A DNA stretch of 64,000 bases. Source: Mycobacterium sp. D16R12 (GTDB lineage Bacteria > Actinomycetota > Actinomycetes > Mycobacteriales > Mycobacteriaceae). Below the pieces are notes generated by a model, which saw only the letters and a list, made by a program, of their open reading frames with translations, was not told where the DNA came from and did no database searches. This document shows, piece by piece, positions 49,791-60,300 of this stretch (position 1 is the first letter of the stretch; each line of letters opens with the position of its first letter). The translations under genes were made by a program, and so were the position numbers. The stretch is taken from NCBI RefSeq assembly GCF_002013465.1, contig NZ_MAFC01000025.1:124001-188000 (forward strand), written 5' to 3'.

Positions 49791-50687
49791 TCAGGCGCGC
49801 TGTGCCGTGGTGATAGCTGCCCGGCCGTCGGCGGGCGATCGGCTGGCATAAGTCGGTGCGTACCGCTGCAGCAATTCGAGGGTGGTCAGGTGCTTGCGGC
49901 ACTGGAACCCGTGCGAGGCCAGCAGCGTGTCGGCGTCACCCGCGGTGAGGCCGGTCAGGTACGGCTCGCCAAACCGGGCGGCGGCCTCGGTCCATAGCCT
50001 GGCGCGTACAGACTTGCTGTCTCCGCCGGTGACGACACTGGTATCGAGGTAGTCGAAGACCAGCAGGCTCCCGGGCGCGCATACCGTCGCGAGGTCGGCA
50101 AGTGTCGCGTCGAGTGCGTCCTGAGTGAGGTAGGCAGTCACGCCGAGCCAGATGAACAGGCTCGGCCGGGTGGGATCAAATCCGTTGGCAAGGAGTCTTT
50201 CGCGTAGTACATCGTGCTCGAAATCGCAGGGCACCCAAACGATCTGATCGTTGTCTTCGGGTGATTGGAGCCGTTCCATGACGGTGCGTTTGTCCGCTTG
50301 GGTGGTAGGCGCGTCGACTTCGAAGATCCTGACCGAACTGTGTGCGGCCCGGCGCAACGTGGTGGTGTCGAATCCGGCACCCAGCAGCACAACCTGATCG
50401 ACACCATCGTTGATGGCGGCATCGAGCACGTCATCGGTGTAGCGCACCCGTAAGACCAGGAAGAAGTGACCCGCTGCGCCGAACACGGATTTCAGTACTC
50501 CGATAAAGCCGCGAGCCACCAAAGGATGAATCAAACAGGCCCGTAGCAGGGGACTGCGGATGAAATGCCGCGAGTACGGATCGTCGAGCAGGCGCCGCCG
50601 CGGCGGCTGCAACGTTTCCGCCGCGCGTTGGGCCGCGCAGGATTGCGCCGTAAAACTGGCCCGACGATCAAGACGACGACTACTCAC
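49791..50687 (-). CDS. SAM-dependent methyltransferase (TIGR00027/LCMT-like family)
   Basis: 298 residues. SAM site VVLLGAGFDTTTLRRA near residue 97; RIFEVDAPTTQADK, WVPCDFEHDVLRERL and LFIWLGVTAYLTQDALD are typical of the mycobacterial family of putative O-methyltransferases. The N-terminus TAQSCAAQRAAETLQPPRRR is shared with the broken gene at 1-597. It follows mmpS-mmpL on the same strand (45-base gap), so it may methylate the lipid exported by that pair. That is inference. Confidence 0.88.
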   Translation of the reverse strand: MSSRRLDRRASFTAQSCAAQRAAETLQPPRRRLLDDPYSRHFIRSPLLRACLIHPLVARGFIGVLKSVFGAAGHFFLVLRVRYTDDVLDAAINDGVDQVVLLGAGFDTTTLRRAAHSSVRIFEVDAPTTQADKRTVMERLQSPEDNDQIVWVPCDFEHDVLRERLLANGFDPTRPSLFIWLGVTAYLTQDALDATLADLATVCAPGSLLVFDYLDTSVVTGGDSKSVRARLWTEAAARFGEPYLTGLTAGDADTLLASHGFQCRKHLTTLELLQRYAPTYASRSPADGRAAITTAQRA

Positions 50688-50732
50688 ACCGGTCTCCGCA
50701 TCTGCTGATCAACACATTCCCCACATTTACGT

Positions 50733-53700
50733 CTAGGCCCGGTGTCCACCGGATCTTGAGCCGACCAATGCCGGGTCCGACTCCCGCAGCGCGCGGCACG
50801 GCACGCGCATCGGCCACCAGAACCACCGGCCCAGGAGGGTCGCGATGGAGGGGATGACGAGCGAGCGGACGATGAGGGTGTCGAGCAAGAGTCCGACGCC
50901 AACGGTCGTGCCGATCTGTGCGAGCGTGCTCGAATACCCCGCGATCAGTGCGAACATCGTGAAACCGAAGATCAGGCCCGCGGTGGTGACAACACTGCCG
51001 GTGCCCACCATGGCGCGGATGATCCCGGTTTTGATTCCGGCGCGGAGCTCTTCCTTGAACCGGGCGACGAGCAGCAGGTTGTAATCGGCGCCGACCGCGA
51101 CAAGGAAGATGAAGGAACACGGTGCGACAGCCCAGTGCAAGGGCAGACCTATGCCGTACTGCCAGATGGCGACACTGAGCCCCCACGCGGAAAGGAAGGA
51201 CAGTCCCACGGTGCCGACGACGGCGACGGCGGCGACGAAGCTGCGCAACAACAGCAGCACCACGCAGAACACGAAGGCGAACGCCGCGACCGCACTGGTG
51301 AGGAAATCCTCCTTGGCGAAGGCGGCGATGTTGAGCAGCGTGCCCCCGGCTCCTCCGATGCTCACCGTGCTCCCGCCCAGTGAGGTGCCCTTAAGTGCCG
51401 CCTTGGCCGCGGGGACGATCTTCGCGCTGTAGTCCATGCTCTCTCGGCTGAACGAATTCACATCGCCCATGACGAGCATCCGGGTGATCTTGCCGTCCGG
51501 AGAGAAGAAGACGGAGAGCGCGGATTGGAACAACGGGGATTCGAAGGCCTGGCTCGGAAGGAAGAAATACCCGCTCGGGTCTCCCTTCATATAGGTGTCT
51601 GCGATCTCTCTCAGGAACTGGGTGACCTCGTTCATCTGTACGAGCAGCGAGTCCGCCATGCCGCGGATCGGTGTCAGCGTGCGTTGCGAGTCGGCGAGAA
51701 AACGGTCCAGCATCCGGACCTGGGCCACCAAGTTGGGCAATGATTCCGAGGCGACGCGGGAGGCGTCCACGATGTCCTCGAACTTGCGTCCGCCCGTCTG
51801 GTTGAGTCCGTCGAGAACAGCGAGACCGGTGAGCGCGGAGTTGCAGGGGAGAAGCTGCTTGCAGTCGGGAACCATGTCGACGAGCTGACCTGCCGCGTCG
51901 ATGCCGTCCGCGACGAGCGGCTGCATGTCGTTGTGGATGGCCTTCGCCATCTTCAACAGCTCGATGAGACGCTGCCGGGTGGCTGCGCCGGTGCCGCCGG
52001 GCAGCTCGACCGCGCGCTGGGTCACCTCAAGGTCTTTGAGGACCACCTTGACCCCCACGGACAGCTGATCGATCTGGCCGGTGATTCTGGCGATGCCATT
52101 GAGTTGTGTGCTCACCATCTCGGCTATCTGGGACATCCGTTCGCCGATGTATCCGCCCTGATAGGTCAGGGTGCCTTGGGGAAGAGGAGTGATGAGCGGG
52201 CGGGTGATGCCTTGCACCGCTTGGACGCCGTCCACCGAGTAGACGGCGTTCGTCAGCTTCGCGAGTGCGATCAGGTCGGCGGAGTTGCGCATGTCGTGAT
52301 CGGACTCGACGAACAGCAGGTTCGGGTTCAGCAGATTGGGCGGCAAGTGCCGATCCGCGGCATCGAGACCGAGGTTGGCCTCGGTGTTGGCCGGTTGGGC
52401 CGCACGCTCGTTGTAGCTGATGACGTAGGTCGGCAGCACAAGAATCGCGAGTGCCAGCACGGCGAGGCTGCCGGCGAGCACCGGACCCGGCCAGCGGACC
52501 ACGTGGGTGGCGATGCGTCGCCAACGCCGGATGGCGCGCTCTCCGCGTGGTTCGTACAGTCCGAGCCTGCATCCGATCGCCAGCAGCGCGGGGCCGAGGG
52601 TCAACGCCGCGGCAAGGGCGGTGAGGATGCCGATGGTGCACGGCAGACCGGAGGTGGAAAAGGCGGCGAGTCTGGTGAGCGTCATGCATGCGGTCGCGCC
52701 CGCCACGGTCAGTCCCGAGGCGAAGATGATGCGCTGCACGCTCTTCAGCGCGGTGTAGTACGCCGTGGTCGGATCTTGGCCGGCTCGTCGTGCCTCCTGA
52801 TATCTGCCGAGCAGGAAGATGCCGTAGTCGGTCCCCGCGCCAAGGACGATCCCAGCCAGCAAGCTTGACGCGAAAATGGAGATGCCGATGATCTCGTGCT
52901 GGCCGAGAAGAGCGACGATCGGACGGGCCGTGACCAAGGCGACGGCCACCACGAGCAGTGGCATGGCGGCGGTGAACAGCGACCGGTAGGTCAACGACAT
53001 GATGATGGTGATGCAGATGGCGCACGCGAAGATGATCGGCAGGATCGATCGGTTGATGGCGAGCAGCTCGTCGTTCACGACCGCGGATGGACCGGTCACG
53101 TAGATCTTGACCCCCGCCGGGGGCGGGTACGCCTTGACGATGTCGCGCACGGCCTGAGTGGACTCCATGGCCAGCGCGGTGCCCATGTTGCCACCCAGGT
53201 TGAGGTAGCTGAAGGAAGCCTTCCGATCCTGGCTTTCGAACGCTGGGGCAAACGATGGGTCGGACCATAGGTCGATCGTCGTGATGACGTGTTTCTTGTC
53301 CGCCTTGAACTTCTCCATCAGGTTCGCGTAGTAGCGGTGCATCTCCGCGCCGAACGGCTGGTCGCCCTCGGCAAGCACCGCGACGAAGTTGTTCGTACCG
53401 CCGTTGCCAAAGTACTTGCCCATGTTGGACAGCGCCTGCACCGATGAGGCCTCGTCGGGCAAGAAGGACAAGGCGTGTCCCTCAATCACCTTCTCCAACT
53501 GGGGGCCTGTGGCATTGAGCCCGCAGGCGAGCAGCACCCACAGGATGACGATGGGTATGGAGAGCCCATAGAGCAGTCGGGCGTACAGGGGCCGGTGCTG
53601 CTCGGTGCCCGCATACGTGTCACGACGGAAGGGCACAGAGAATTCCCCGCGCACTCGGCGCCCGAATGCGCGGGATCGGGCGGCGAACCCGTCAGGCGCG

Positions 53701-53777
53701 GGAGGTGCGGCCGGCGTGTCAGGTGCGCCGGGAGCCGGTATTGGGCCGGTCTCCGCTTCGGTCTCGTCTCCGGTCAT
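50733..53777 (-). CDS. mmpL: MmpL-family RND lipid transporter
   Basis: 1014 residues. Start ATG 53777 overlaps the mmpS stop (ATGA). It has two repeats of one transmembrane helix, a large extracytoplasmic domain and five helices. Visible segments include LLYGLSIPIVILWVLLACGL, the family motif FASSLLAGIVLGAGTDYGIF and its C-terminal repeat CSFIFLVAVGADYNLLLVAR. The buried Asp-Tyr pairs of the proton relay are in GTDYG and GADYN. MmpL proteins carry mycobacterial lipids or siderophores across the inner membrane. Pairing with MmpS and divergence from a lipid-type PKS suggest export of the PKS product. Confidence 0.93.
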   Translation of the reverse strand: MTGDETEAETGPIPAPGAPDTPAAPPAPDGFAARSRAFGRRVRGEFSVPFRRDTYAGTEQHRPLYARLLYGLSIPIVILWVLLACGLNATGPQLEKVIEGHALSFLPDEASSVQALSNMGKYFGNGGTNNFVAVLAEGDQPFGAEMHRYYANLMEKFKADKKHVITTIDLWSDPSFAPAFESQDRKASFSYLNLGGNMGTALAMESTQAVRDIVKAYPPPAGVKIYVTGPSAVVNDELLAINRSILPIIFACAICITIIMSLTYRSLFTAAMPLLVVAVALVTARPIVALLGQHEIIGISIFASSLLAGIVLGAGTDYGIFLLGRYQEARRAGQDPTTAYYTALKSVQRIIFASGLTVAGATACMTLTRLAAFSTSGLPCTIGILTALAAALTLGPALLAIGCRLGLYEPRGERAIRRWRRIATHVVRWPGPVLAGSLAVLALAILVLPTYVISYNERAAQPANTEANLGLDAADRHLPPNLLNPNLLFVESDHDMRNSADLIALAKLTNAVYSVDGVQAVQGITRPLITPLPQGTLTYQGGYIGERMSQIAEMVSTQLNGIARITGQIDQLSVGVKVVLKDLEVTQRAVELPGGTGAATRQRLIELLKMAKAIHNDMQPLVADGIDAAGQLVDMVPDCKQLLPCNSALTGLAVLDGLNQTGGRKFEDIVDASRVASESLPNLVAQVRMLDRFLADSQRTLTPIRGMADSLLVQMNEVTQFLREIADTYMKGDPSGYFFLPSQAFESPLFQSALSVFFSPDGKITRMLVMGDVNSFSRESMDYSAKIVPAAKAALKGTSLGGSTVSIGGAGGTLLNIAAFAKEDFLTSAVAAFAFVFCVVLLLLRSFVAAVAVVGTVGLSFLSAWGLSVAIWQYGIGLPLHWAVAPCSFIFLVAVGADYNLLLVARFKEELRAGIKTGIIRAMVGTGSVVTTAGLIFGFTMFALIAGYSSTLAQIGTTVGVGLLLDTLIVRSLVIPSIATLLGRWFWWPMRVPCRALRESDPALVGSRSGGHRA

Positions 53778-54187
53778 GCGACTTGCACCTTGCAACTGGC
53801 GATACCACCCGTGGCGGTCGCGACTTGTTCGTCGCGGACCTGTCCGTTGACGGTGATCCTGCAGCCGACCCCAGTGGCATTGGACTGCACGACCATGCTG
53901 GTCACAAGGGAGGGTTCCACGGTGCGTAGCGCCTCCTGCCATGGCAGAACCGTGCTGACGTTCTGGTTGTGGCCGTTGTCGTCAAGATAGGACACCGTCG
54001 CCGGCGTTCCTGCGGGCCCGATGGCCTCGTACTGGATGGTCCGCTCGGAGAGGCTGCCGAGTACGGGAAGGCGGCTCACGATTCCCACCGCCTCGTCCGG
54101 GATCTCGCTCGATCGCAACTTGAGAATGAACACGGCGGCGACCGTAAGGACCGCCAGCACAACAACATACACCCAGGCGCTTCTCAT
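53774..54187 (-). CDS. mmpS: MmpS-family accessory protein
   Basis: 137 residues from ATG 54187. One N-terminal transmembrane helix (SAWVYVVVLAVLTVAAVFIL) and a beta-sandwich extracytoplasmic domain (IQYEAIGPAGTPATVSYLDD, LVTSMVVQSNATGVGCRITV), which holds two cysteines likely to pair. MmpS proteins assist MmpL transporters. A 211-base region separates it from the divergent PKS gene; no clear -10/-35 can be named there. Confidence 0.9.
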   Translation of the reverse strand: MRSAWVYVVVLAVLTVAAVFILKLRSSEIPDEAVGIVSRLPVLGSLSERTIQYEAIGPAGTPATVSYLDDNGHNQNVSTVLPWQEALRTVEPSLVTSMVVQSNATGVGCRITVNGQVRDEQVATATGGIASCKVQVA

Positions 54188-54398
54188 CAAGCGACCTTTG
54201 GAGGAAGCGGCAAATCCATTGTGAAAACACCCTTCCTGTTGCCAATCAGGCGCGTACAGTGCGAATTCCACAGGATGACACGGCAGGCAAAGCTTCTTCG
54301 ATGGTGACGATGATTGCAGATGAGTTAAGAACGTCCCGCTGTTTCGGCAAAAGTTCCAGAGTTTCCGGACGGTCCAATAACTAGGAGAGGGCAGCACA

Positions 54399-57300
54399 TT
54401 GGTCGCGGTGGCCATCATTGGCATTGGATGCAGATTCCCTGGGGGTATTGAAGACGCGGAGTCCTTCTGGGAGTTCGTGTTGCGCAGAGGCGACGCCGTG
54501 GCCGATATCCCGAAGGATCGGTGGGACGCGGACAAGTACTACGACCCCGATCCCGACACCCCGGGGCGGATGTACACCCGGCGAGGAAGCTTCCTGACCC
54601 AAGGATTCCGCCGCTTCGACGCGGACTTCTTCGGGATCTCGCACCGCGAGGCCGCCGTCCTGGACCCACAGCAGCGGCTCCTTCTCGAAACTTCCTGGGA
54701 GGCACTCGACGACGCGGGCATCGCCGGAAAAGCCTTGGGCGGCAAAGTGGGAACGTTCATTGGCGGGTTTATGAACGACAACATGGTCAGCCGGGCGCTT
54801 GCCCGCAACCTCGAAAAGATCAATAACTTCGCCGCGTTCAGTGCGTCCCAGACTTTGCTGTCCAACCGCATCGCTCATGCGCTGGACCTGTGGGGGCCGA
54901 GCATGACCGTGGACACGGCGTGCTCTTCCTCCCTCGTGACGACGCACCTCGCGGTGCGGGCGGTCGCGGGCGGTGAGTGCGATGTGGCGCTCGCGGGCGG
55001 CGTGAACGCCATGTTCCAGCCGGAAACCTTCATCACGATGTGCAAGGGCAGGTTTCTCGCCGCGGACGGCCGGTGCAAGTCGTTCGATGCGGCCGCCGAT
55101 GGCTACGGTCGCGGTGAGGGCGTCGGCGTCGTCGTGCTCAAAAACCTCGAACAGGCGCAACGTGATGGCGACCGCATCTATGCGGTGATCCGGGGCAGTG
55201 GGGTCAATCAGGACGGCAGAACGATAGCGCTGCCCGTGCCGAATCCGGTGTCGCAGCAGCGGCTTGCGGAGCAGGTGCTCGAGGAGGCGGGCGTAGACCC
55301 GGCCCTCGTCGGATACATCGAGGCGCATGGCACGGGCACGAGTGTCGGCGACCCGCTCGAGGCGGAGGCGTTGGGGCATTCGTACGGGCAGGCGGCCGGC
55401 CGCGCGCAGCCTCTGCTGATCGGATCGGTGAAGAACAACTTCGGGCACACCGAGGCCGCCGCGGGTGTCGCGGGCCTGATCAAGGCCGCACTCACGGTGC
55501 AGCGCCGGACCATTCTGCCGCAGGTCGTTCTCGACAAGCTCAATCCCGCAATCCCCTTCGACGAGCTCGGGATTCGGATTCCAACAGAGGTTCAAACCTA
55601 TCCGGATCTGGGTGCCCCGGCGTACGCCGCCGTGAACAGCTTCGGTTACGGCGGCACCAACGCGCACGTACTTGTGGAGGAGCCGCCGGCGCCGGTCGCC
55701 GCGCTGCCCGTCCGGGACAGCATCCGGATCTTCCCGGTTTCCGCCCGCAGTGGTGCCGCGCTCCACGAGGTCGCCGGGCGTTACGCCAAGCTCCTGACGC
55801 CCGAAAAGGGCACCGGGGACGCTCAGGGCACGGTGGGCGCAGTCTCCGATGAGGCCGCGCAACGCCTGAAGACCGCGGTCACCGGGCGCAGGGCGCAGCA
55901 TTACCTCCGGAAGGGCTTCATCTACCGTGACGCGGATGACCTTCTCGCGCAGCTGAATTCCTATGCTGAGAGCGACGAGGCGGCACCTGCGCGCGCCCTC
56001 GTCGAGGGGATCTCCGATCCCGTGTTCGTCTTCAGCGGCATGGGTCCACAGTGGTGGGGGATGGCGCGTGATTTGTTGGAGCGCCCCGGCGCCTTCCGTG
56101 ATGCCGCCGCCGAGATCGACGCGGTGTTCCAGGAGGTCTCGGGTTGGTCGGTCATCGCCGAGTTGCTGCGAACTGAGGCAGACTCGCGGGTCAGTCGCAC
56201 GGAGATCGCTCAGCCGGCGAACTTCCTTGTGCAGGCGGCACTTGCCAAGCATCTCCAACAGTTTGGGGTCCGGCCCACGGCAGTGGTGGGGCACAGTGTC
56301 GGGGAAGTGGCGGCAGCGTATGTGAGCGGTGCATTGTCCCTACGGGACGCCGTCACCGTCTCGTTTCACCGTTCCCGGCTGCAGGCCAAGACGGCGGGAT
56401 CCGGCGGCATGCTCGCCGTGGGTCTCGATGCGGACGAAGCCCAGCGCCGGATCGCGCGCTTCGGATCGGCGGTTTGTGTCGCGGCGATCAACAGCGCCGC
56501 GGCGACCACGTTGTCCGGCGACTCGAAAGCCCTGCAGGCACTGCACGATGAGCTCGCCGAAGATGGCGTCTTCGCCCGGATGTTGCATGTAGAGGTCCCG
56601 TATCACAGTCAGCTCATGGACCCCATCCTCGGTGAGCTCGCCGCAGCTCTGGCCGGACTCGCCCCACATCAGGCGGACGTACCGTTGTATTCGACGGTCA
56701 CCGGCGAAATGACCGATGGCGAGGCATTCGCCGACGCTGACTACTGGCTGAAGAACGTGCGCGAAAGCGTGTTGTTCGCGAAGGCCATCGACACGCTCAT
56801 CGATGACCGGTACCGGGTTTTCCTGGAGCTCGGACCGCACCCGGTGCTCCTCGGAAACATTCGTGAAAGCTTTGTGCGCCATAGTGTCTCGGGTGCCGCG
56901 GTCTCGACGTTGCACCGCGAGCAGGATGACGAGCAGTCAGTGCTGCAGGCCGTCACCGACTTGTACGCGGTGGGCGCGATCGATGCCCCTGGTGAGGCCG
57001 ATCTCTACACGAACGGCTCGATCCCGCACATGGACCTGCCGAAGTACCCGTGGTCGCAAGAGGAACTGTGGGAAGAAGACCCCCTCACGCTGCGCGCACG
57101 CTACGGGGACGCGGATCGCTTTGCTCTTCTCGGCGACAGGGCGGAGGCGCTGACACCGCAGTGGGAGGTGACCCTGGCTCCGGCGAACCTGCCCTGGCTG
57201 CCGGACCACACAGTTCTCGGTTCGGTCGTGCTGCCCGGAACCGCATATCTCGACGCCGCGCTGTCCGCCGTGCGCCAACGCTCTGGCCGTGGCCAGGCCG

Positions 57301-60300
57301 GTCTGGATTCGGTGGTCTTCGCGGTGCCGCTGGTCGTTGCCGAACACGACGCGCCGATCACCCGTCTCACCGTGGACGAGCCGACCAAGCGGTTCACCGT
57401 CAATGGCCGTTCCGCACACACCCAGCTGTGGACGGCGCATGCCAACGGCAGACTGGTCGAGGCGAATCTGGGGACGTTGCGGATCGATGTCCCGCGGTCC
57501 GAGCACGACACGATCTTCGACGGTGCAGACGTCTACAAGGGGTTGGCAGCGGTCGGACTGTCCTACGGCCCCGCTTTTCAGCGAATCCAGAGTGCGCGCA
57601 TCGGTTCCGCCGGCTGCATCGCGCAGCTGGCGAGCCCCGAAGCGGTACCTGAGCCGGGAGTCACCCCCAAGCACGCCGTCCACCCCGCACTCGCCGACGC
57701 GGCCCTACAGTGCATCGCGGTCCTCTTGGCCGCGCGTCCCGAGCTGGATATACCTCCGACGGCGCATATCCCGGCTTCGGTGGACCGGGTGCGGCTGTAC
57801 CACGAGGTGCCCGAGGACCCCATCGCGGTTGTCGAGATCACGAGCACGCAGCCGCTGCGCGCCAACGCCTACCTCGCTTCGCCGGACGGTGATGTTGCCC
57901 TGGCCATGACCGGAGTGACGCTGCGACCTGTGGGATCGGCGTCGGACCCGCTGTCCGAGCTTGAGCAGTACTTCTACGAGCCTAGTTGGGAGCCGTTCGA
58001 CGAGGAGCCGGAAGGGCAAGAGGGACAACGGGTCCCGGTGCCTGTTGCCGCTGCTCGCCCGGCCAACGCGATCGTCGAGATCGGGGACGTAACTGCAGCT
58101 GTGGCTGAAGGCGCCCGCCGTGCGGCGCGCGCCGGTGTCGCGATCCGGCGGGCCGAAGCCCAGCAGGGAGCAGATCTCGCCGAGGCGTTCGGCGAAGCGT
58201 TGCACGCCGACACGTTCTTGCGCGTTCTGGTCACCGTCGGCTCCGGGAAGTCTTCGGTGGAGAACCTCCATCAACTCGTCGTGGTGGCCCAGGCGTTGCG
58301 GACGGTTCTGGAGGCCGAAACCGAGCGCGGTGTCGTGAATCCCGACGTGCAGGTCGTCGTGGTGAGTACGCACGCCTTCCTCGCACCGGGCGATCGCGGT
58401 CTGGTCCTGGACCAGGCCACGCTCGTGGGGGCGCGACGCGTCTTGGCGAACGAGCAGCATCCCGCCAAATGGTCTCTGGTGGACCTGTCTGATTCGGTCA
58501 CCGCAGACGAGGTGGCCGCGGAGATCAGCGCGATGAATCGAGCGGAAGAAGTGGCGGTACGCGCGGGTGTGCGGTGGACCCAGCGGATGCGTCGGTCGCT
58601 GTCCGAACTCGTCGCGCCGTGGGAAGAGACATTCGAGCCCACGGACCCGGAGGTGGCCTACGAGGTGCAGATCCCGGATACGCGGACGCTCAAGGACATC
58701 GCGCTGCGTGCATGCGATCGCGTCGAGCCCGGACCTCGGCAGGTGGAGGTCCGCGTCGAGACCCTCGGACTCAACTACAAGGACCCGCTGAAGATCCTCG
58801 GAATCCTGACAGAGCGTGAGCTTGGCGAGACGTATTTCAAGCTGGAGCCCGGCATGGAGGGTTTCGGCGTCGTCACGCGTGTCGGCTCAGCGGTCACCGA
58901 GCTCCGGGTCGGCGAGAGCATCGCGGTCGCGGAGCGGGGTCTGCTGCGCCGCTACCTGACCTTCGACCTCGACGGCGGCGCCGCCTGGGAGCGGATAGAA
59001 GAAGAGCACCTCCAGCGGGAGGACTTCGATCCGCTCGCGGTGGGTTCCGGTGTTCCGTTCTTCACCGCGGGCTACGCCTTCTACAAGCTTGCCGACCTGC
59101 AGCCCGGCGAGACGGTCCTTATCCACGGCGCTGCGGGCGGCATGGGCATGGGCGCGGTGCAGATCGCGGTCAACATGGGCGCGGTCGTGTACGCGACCGC
59201 CGGTAGCGAGGAACGTCGGCACGCTGCGCTGGAGCTCGGCGCTACCGCGGCGTTCGACTCGCGGTCGGTCGGGTTCGTCGACGACATCCTGCGGATCACC
59301 GAAGGGCGCGGGGTAGATGTCATTTACAACTCGCTGCCCGGCGAGATGATCGCCCAGAACTTCGCGGTCGCCGGAGAGTTCTGCCGGATCATCGAAATCG
59401 GGAAGGCGGATATCTACTTCGGCGGCGCGATGGATCTCAAGCCGTTCAGCGGAAACTTGTCGTTCCACGCGATCGACATGGACCGCATGCTGCGGCTACG
59501 TCCGGAGACGTTCCGCGAGCTCAGGCGCGAGTGCACCGAGATGCTCACCTCGGGCAAGCTCACCCCGCTCCCGTTCACGCGGTTCCCGATCGACGAGGTC
59601 GTGGGGGCGTTCGAGGCGGTGTTCCGGGCCGCGCATATGGGCCGGATCGTGCTGGATCTGCGCGATCAGGCACCCAAGCTGCTGCCGCGCAAGCCCGAGC
59701 CGGCACCGGTGCGTCCCGGCCACTCGTACCTCATCAGCGGTGGATTCGGCGGCTTCGGGTTGGCCACTGCGCGCTCGTTGGCCAGGGCCGGGGCGACCCA
59801 TCTGATCCTCGCCGGCCGCAGCGGCGCCACAACGGAGGTTGCGCGGGCGCAGATCGAGGCGCTCCGGGCCGCCGACGTCGACGTGTGGGAAGAGCGGATC
59901 GACATCAGTGACTATGACCAGGTCGCGGACCTGGTCGCGAAGGTGGAGGCCTCGGGCCATCCGCTGCGCGGCGTCTTCCATGCCGCCGCGGTGGCCCATG
60001 ACGAGGTACTCGCGGATATCAGTGCGGAGTCGTTGTACAAGGTGTTCGGGCCCAAGGTCGAGGGCGCGCTGAACCTCGACAGGGCCACGCGCGAGCATGA
60101 TGTGCCACTCGACCACTTCGTCCTGTACTCCTCGATCAGTGGCCTCATCGGCATTGTTCCGCAGCTGACCTATGCGGCAGCGAACAGCACGCTGGACGGC
60201 CTCGCTCAGGCGCGGCATGCAGCCGGGCTGCCCGCCTTGTCGGTGAGCTGGGGCGCGATGAGCGGCGGTGGCATGGCCGAGGTAGAGGCCATCGTGAAGT

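Noticed and set aside
54381..56294. 637-codon minus-strand frame over the KS and AT domains
   Set aside because: Pure shadow of the PKS coding frame; no start signal and no family pattern.
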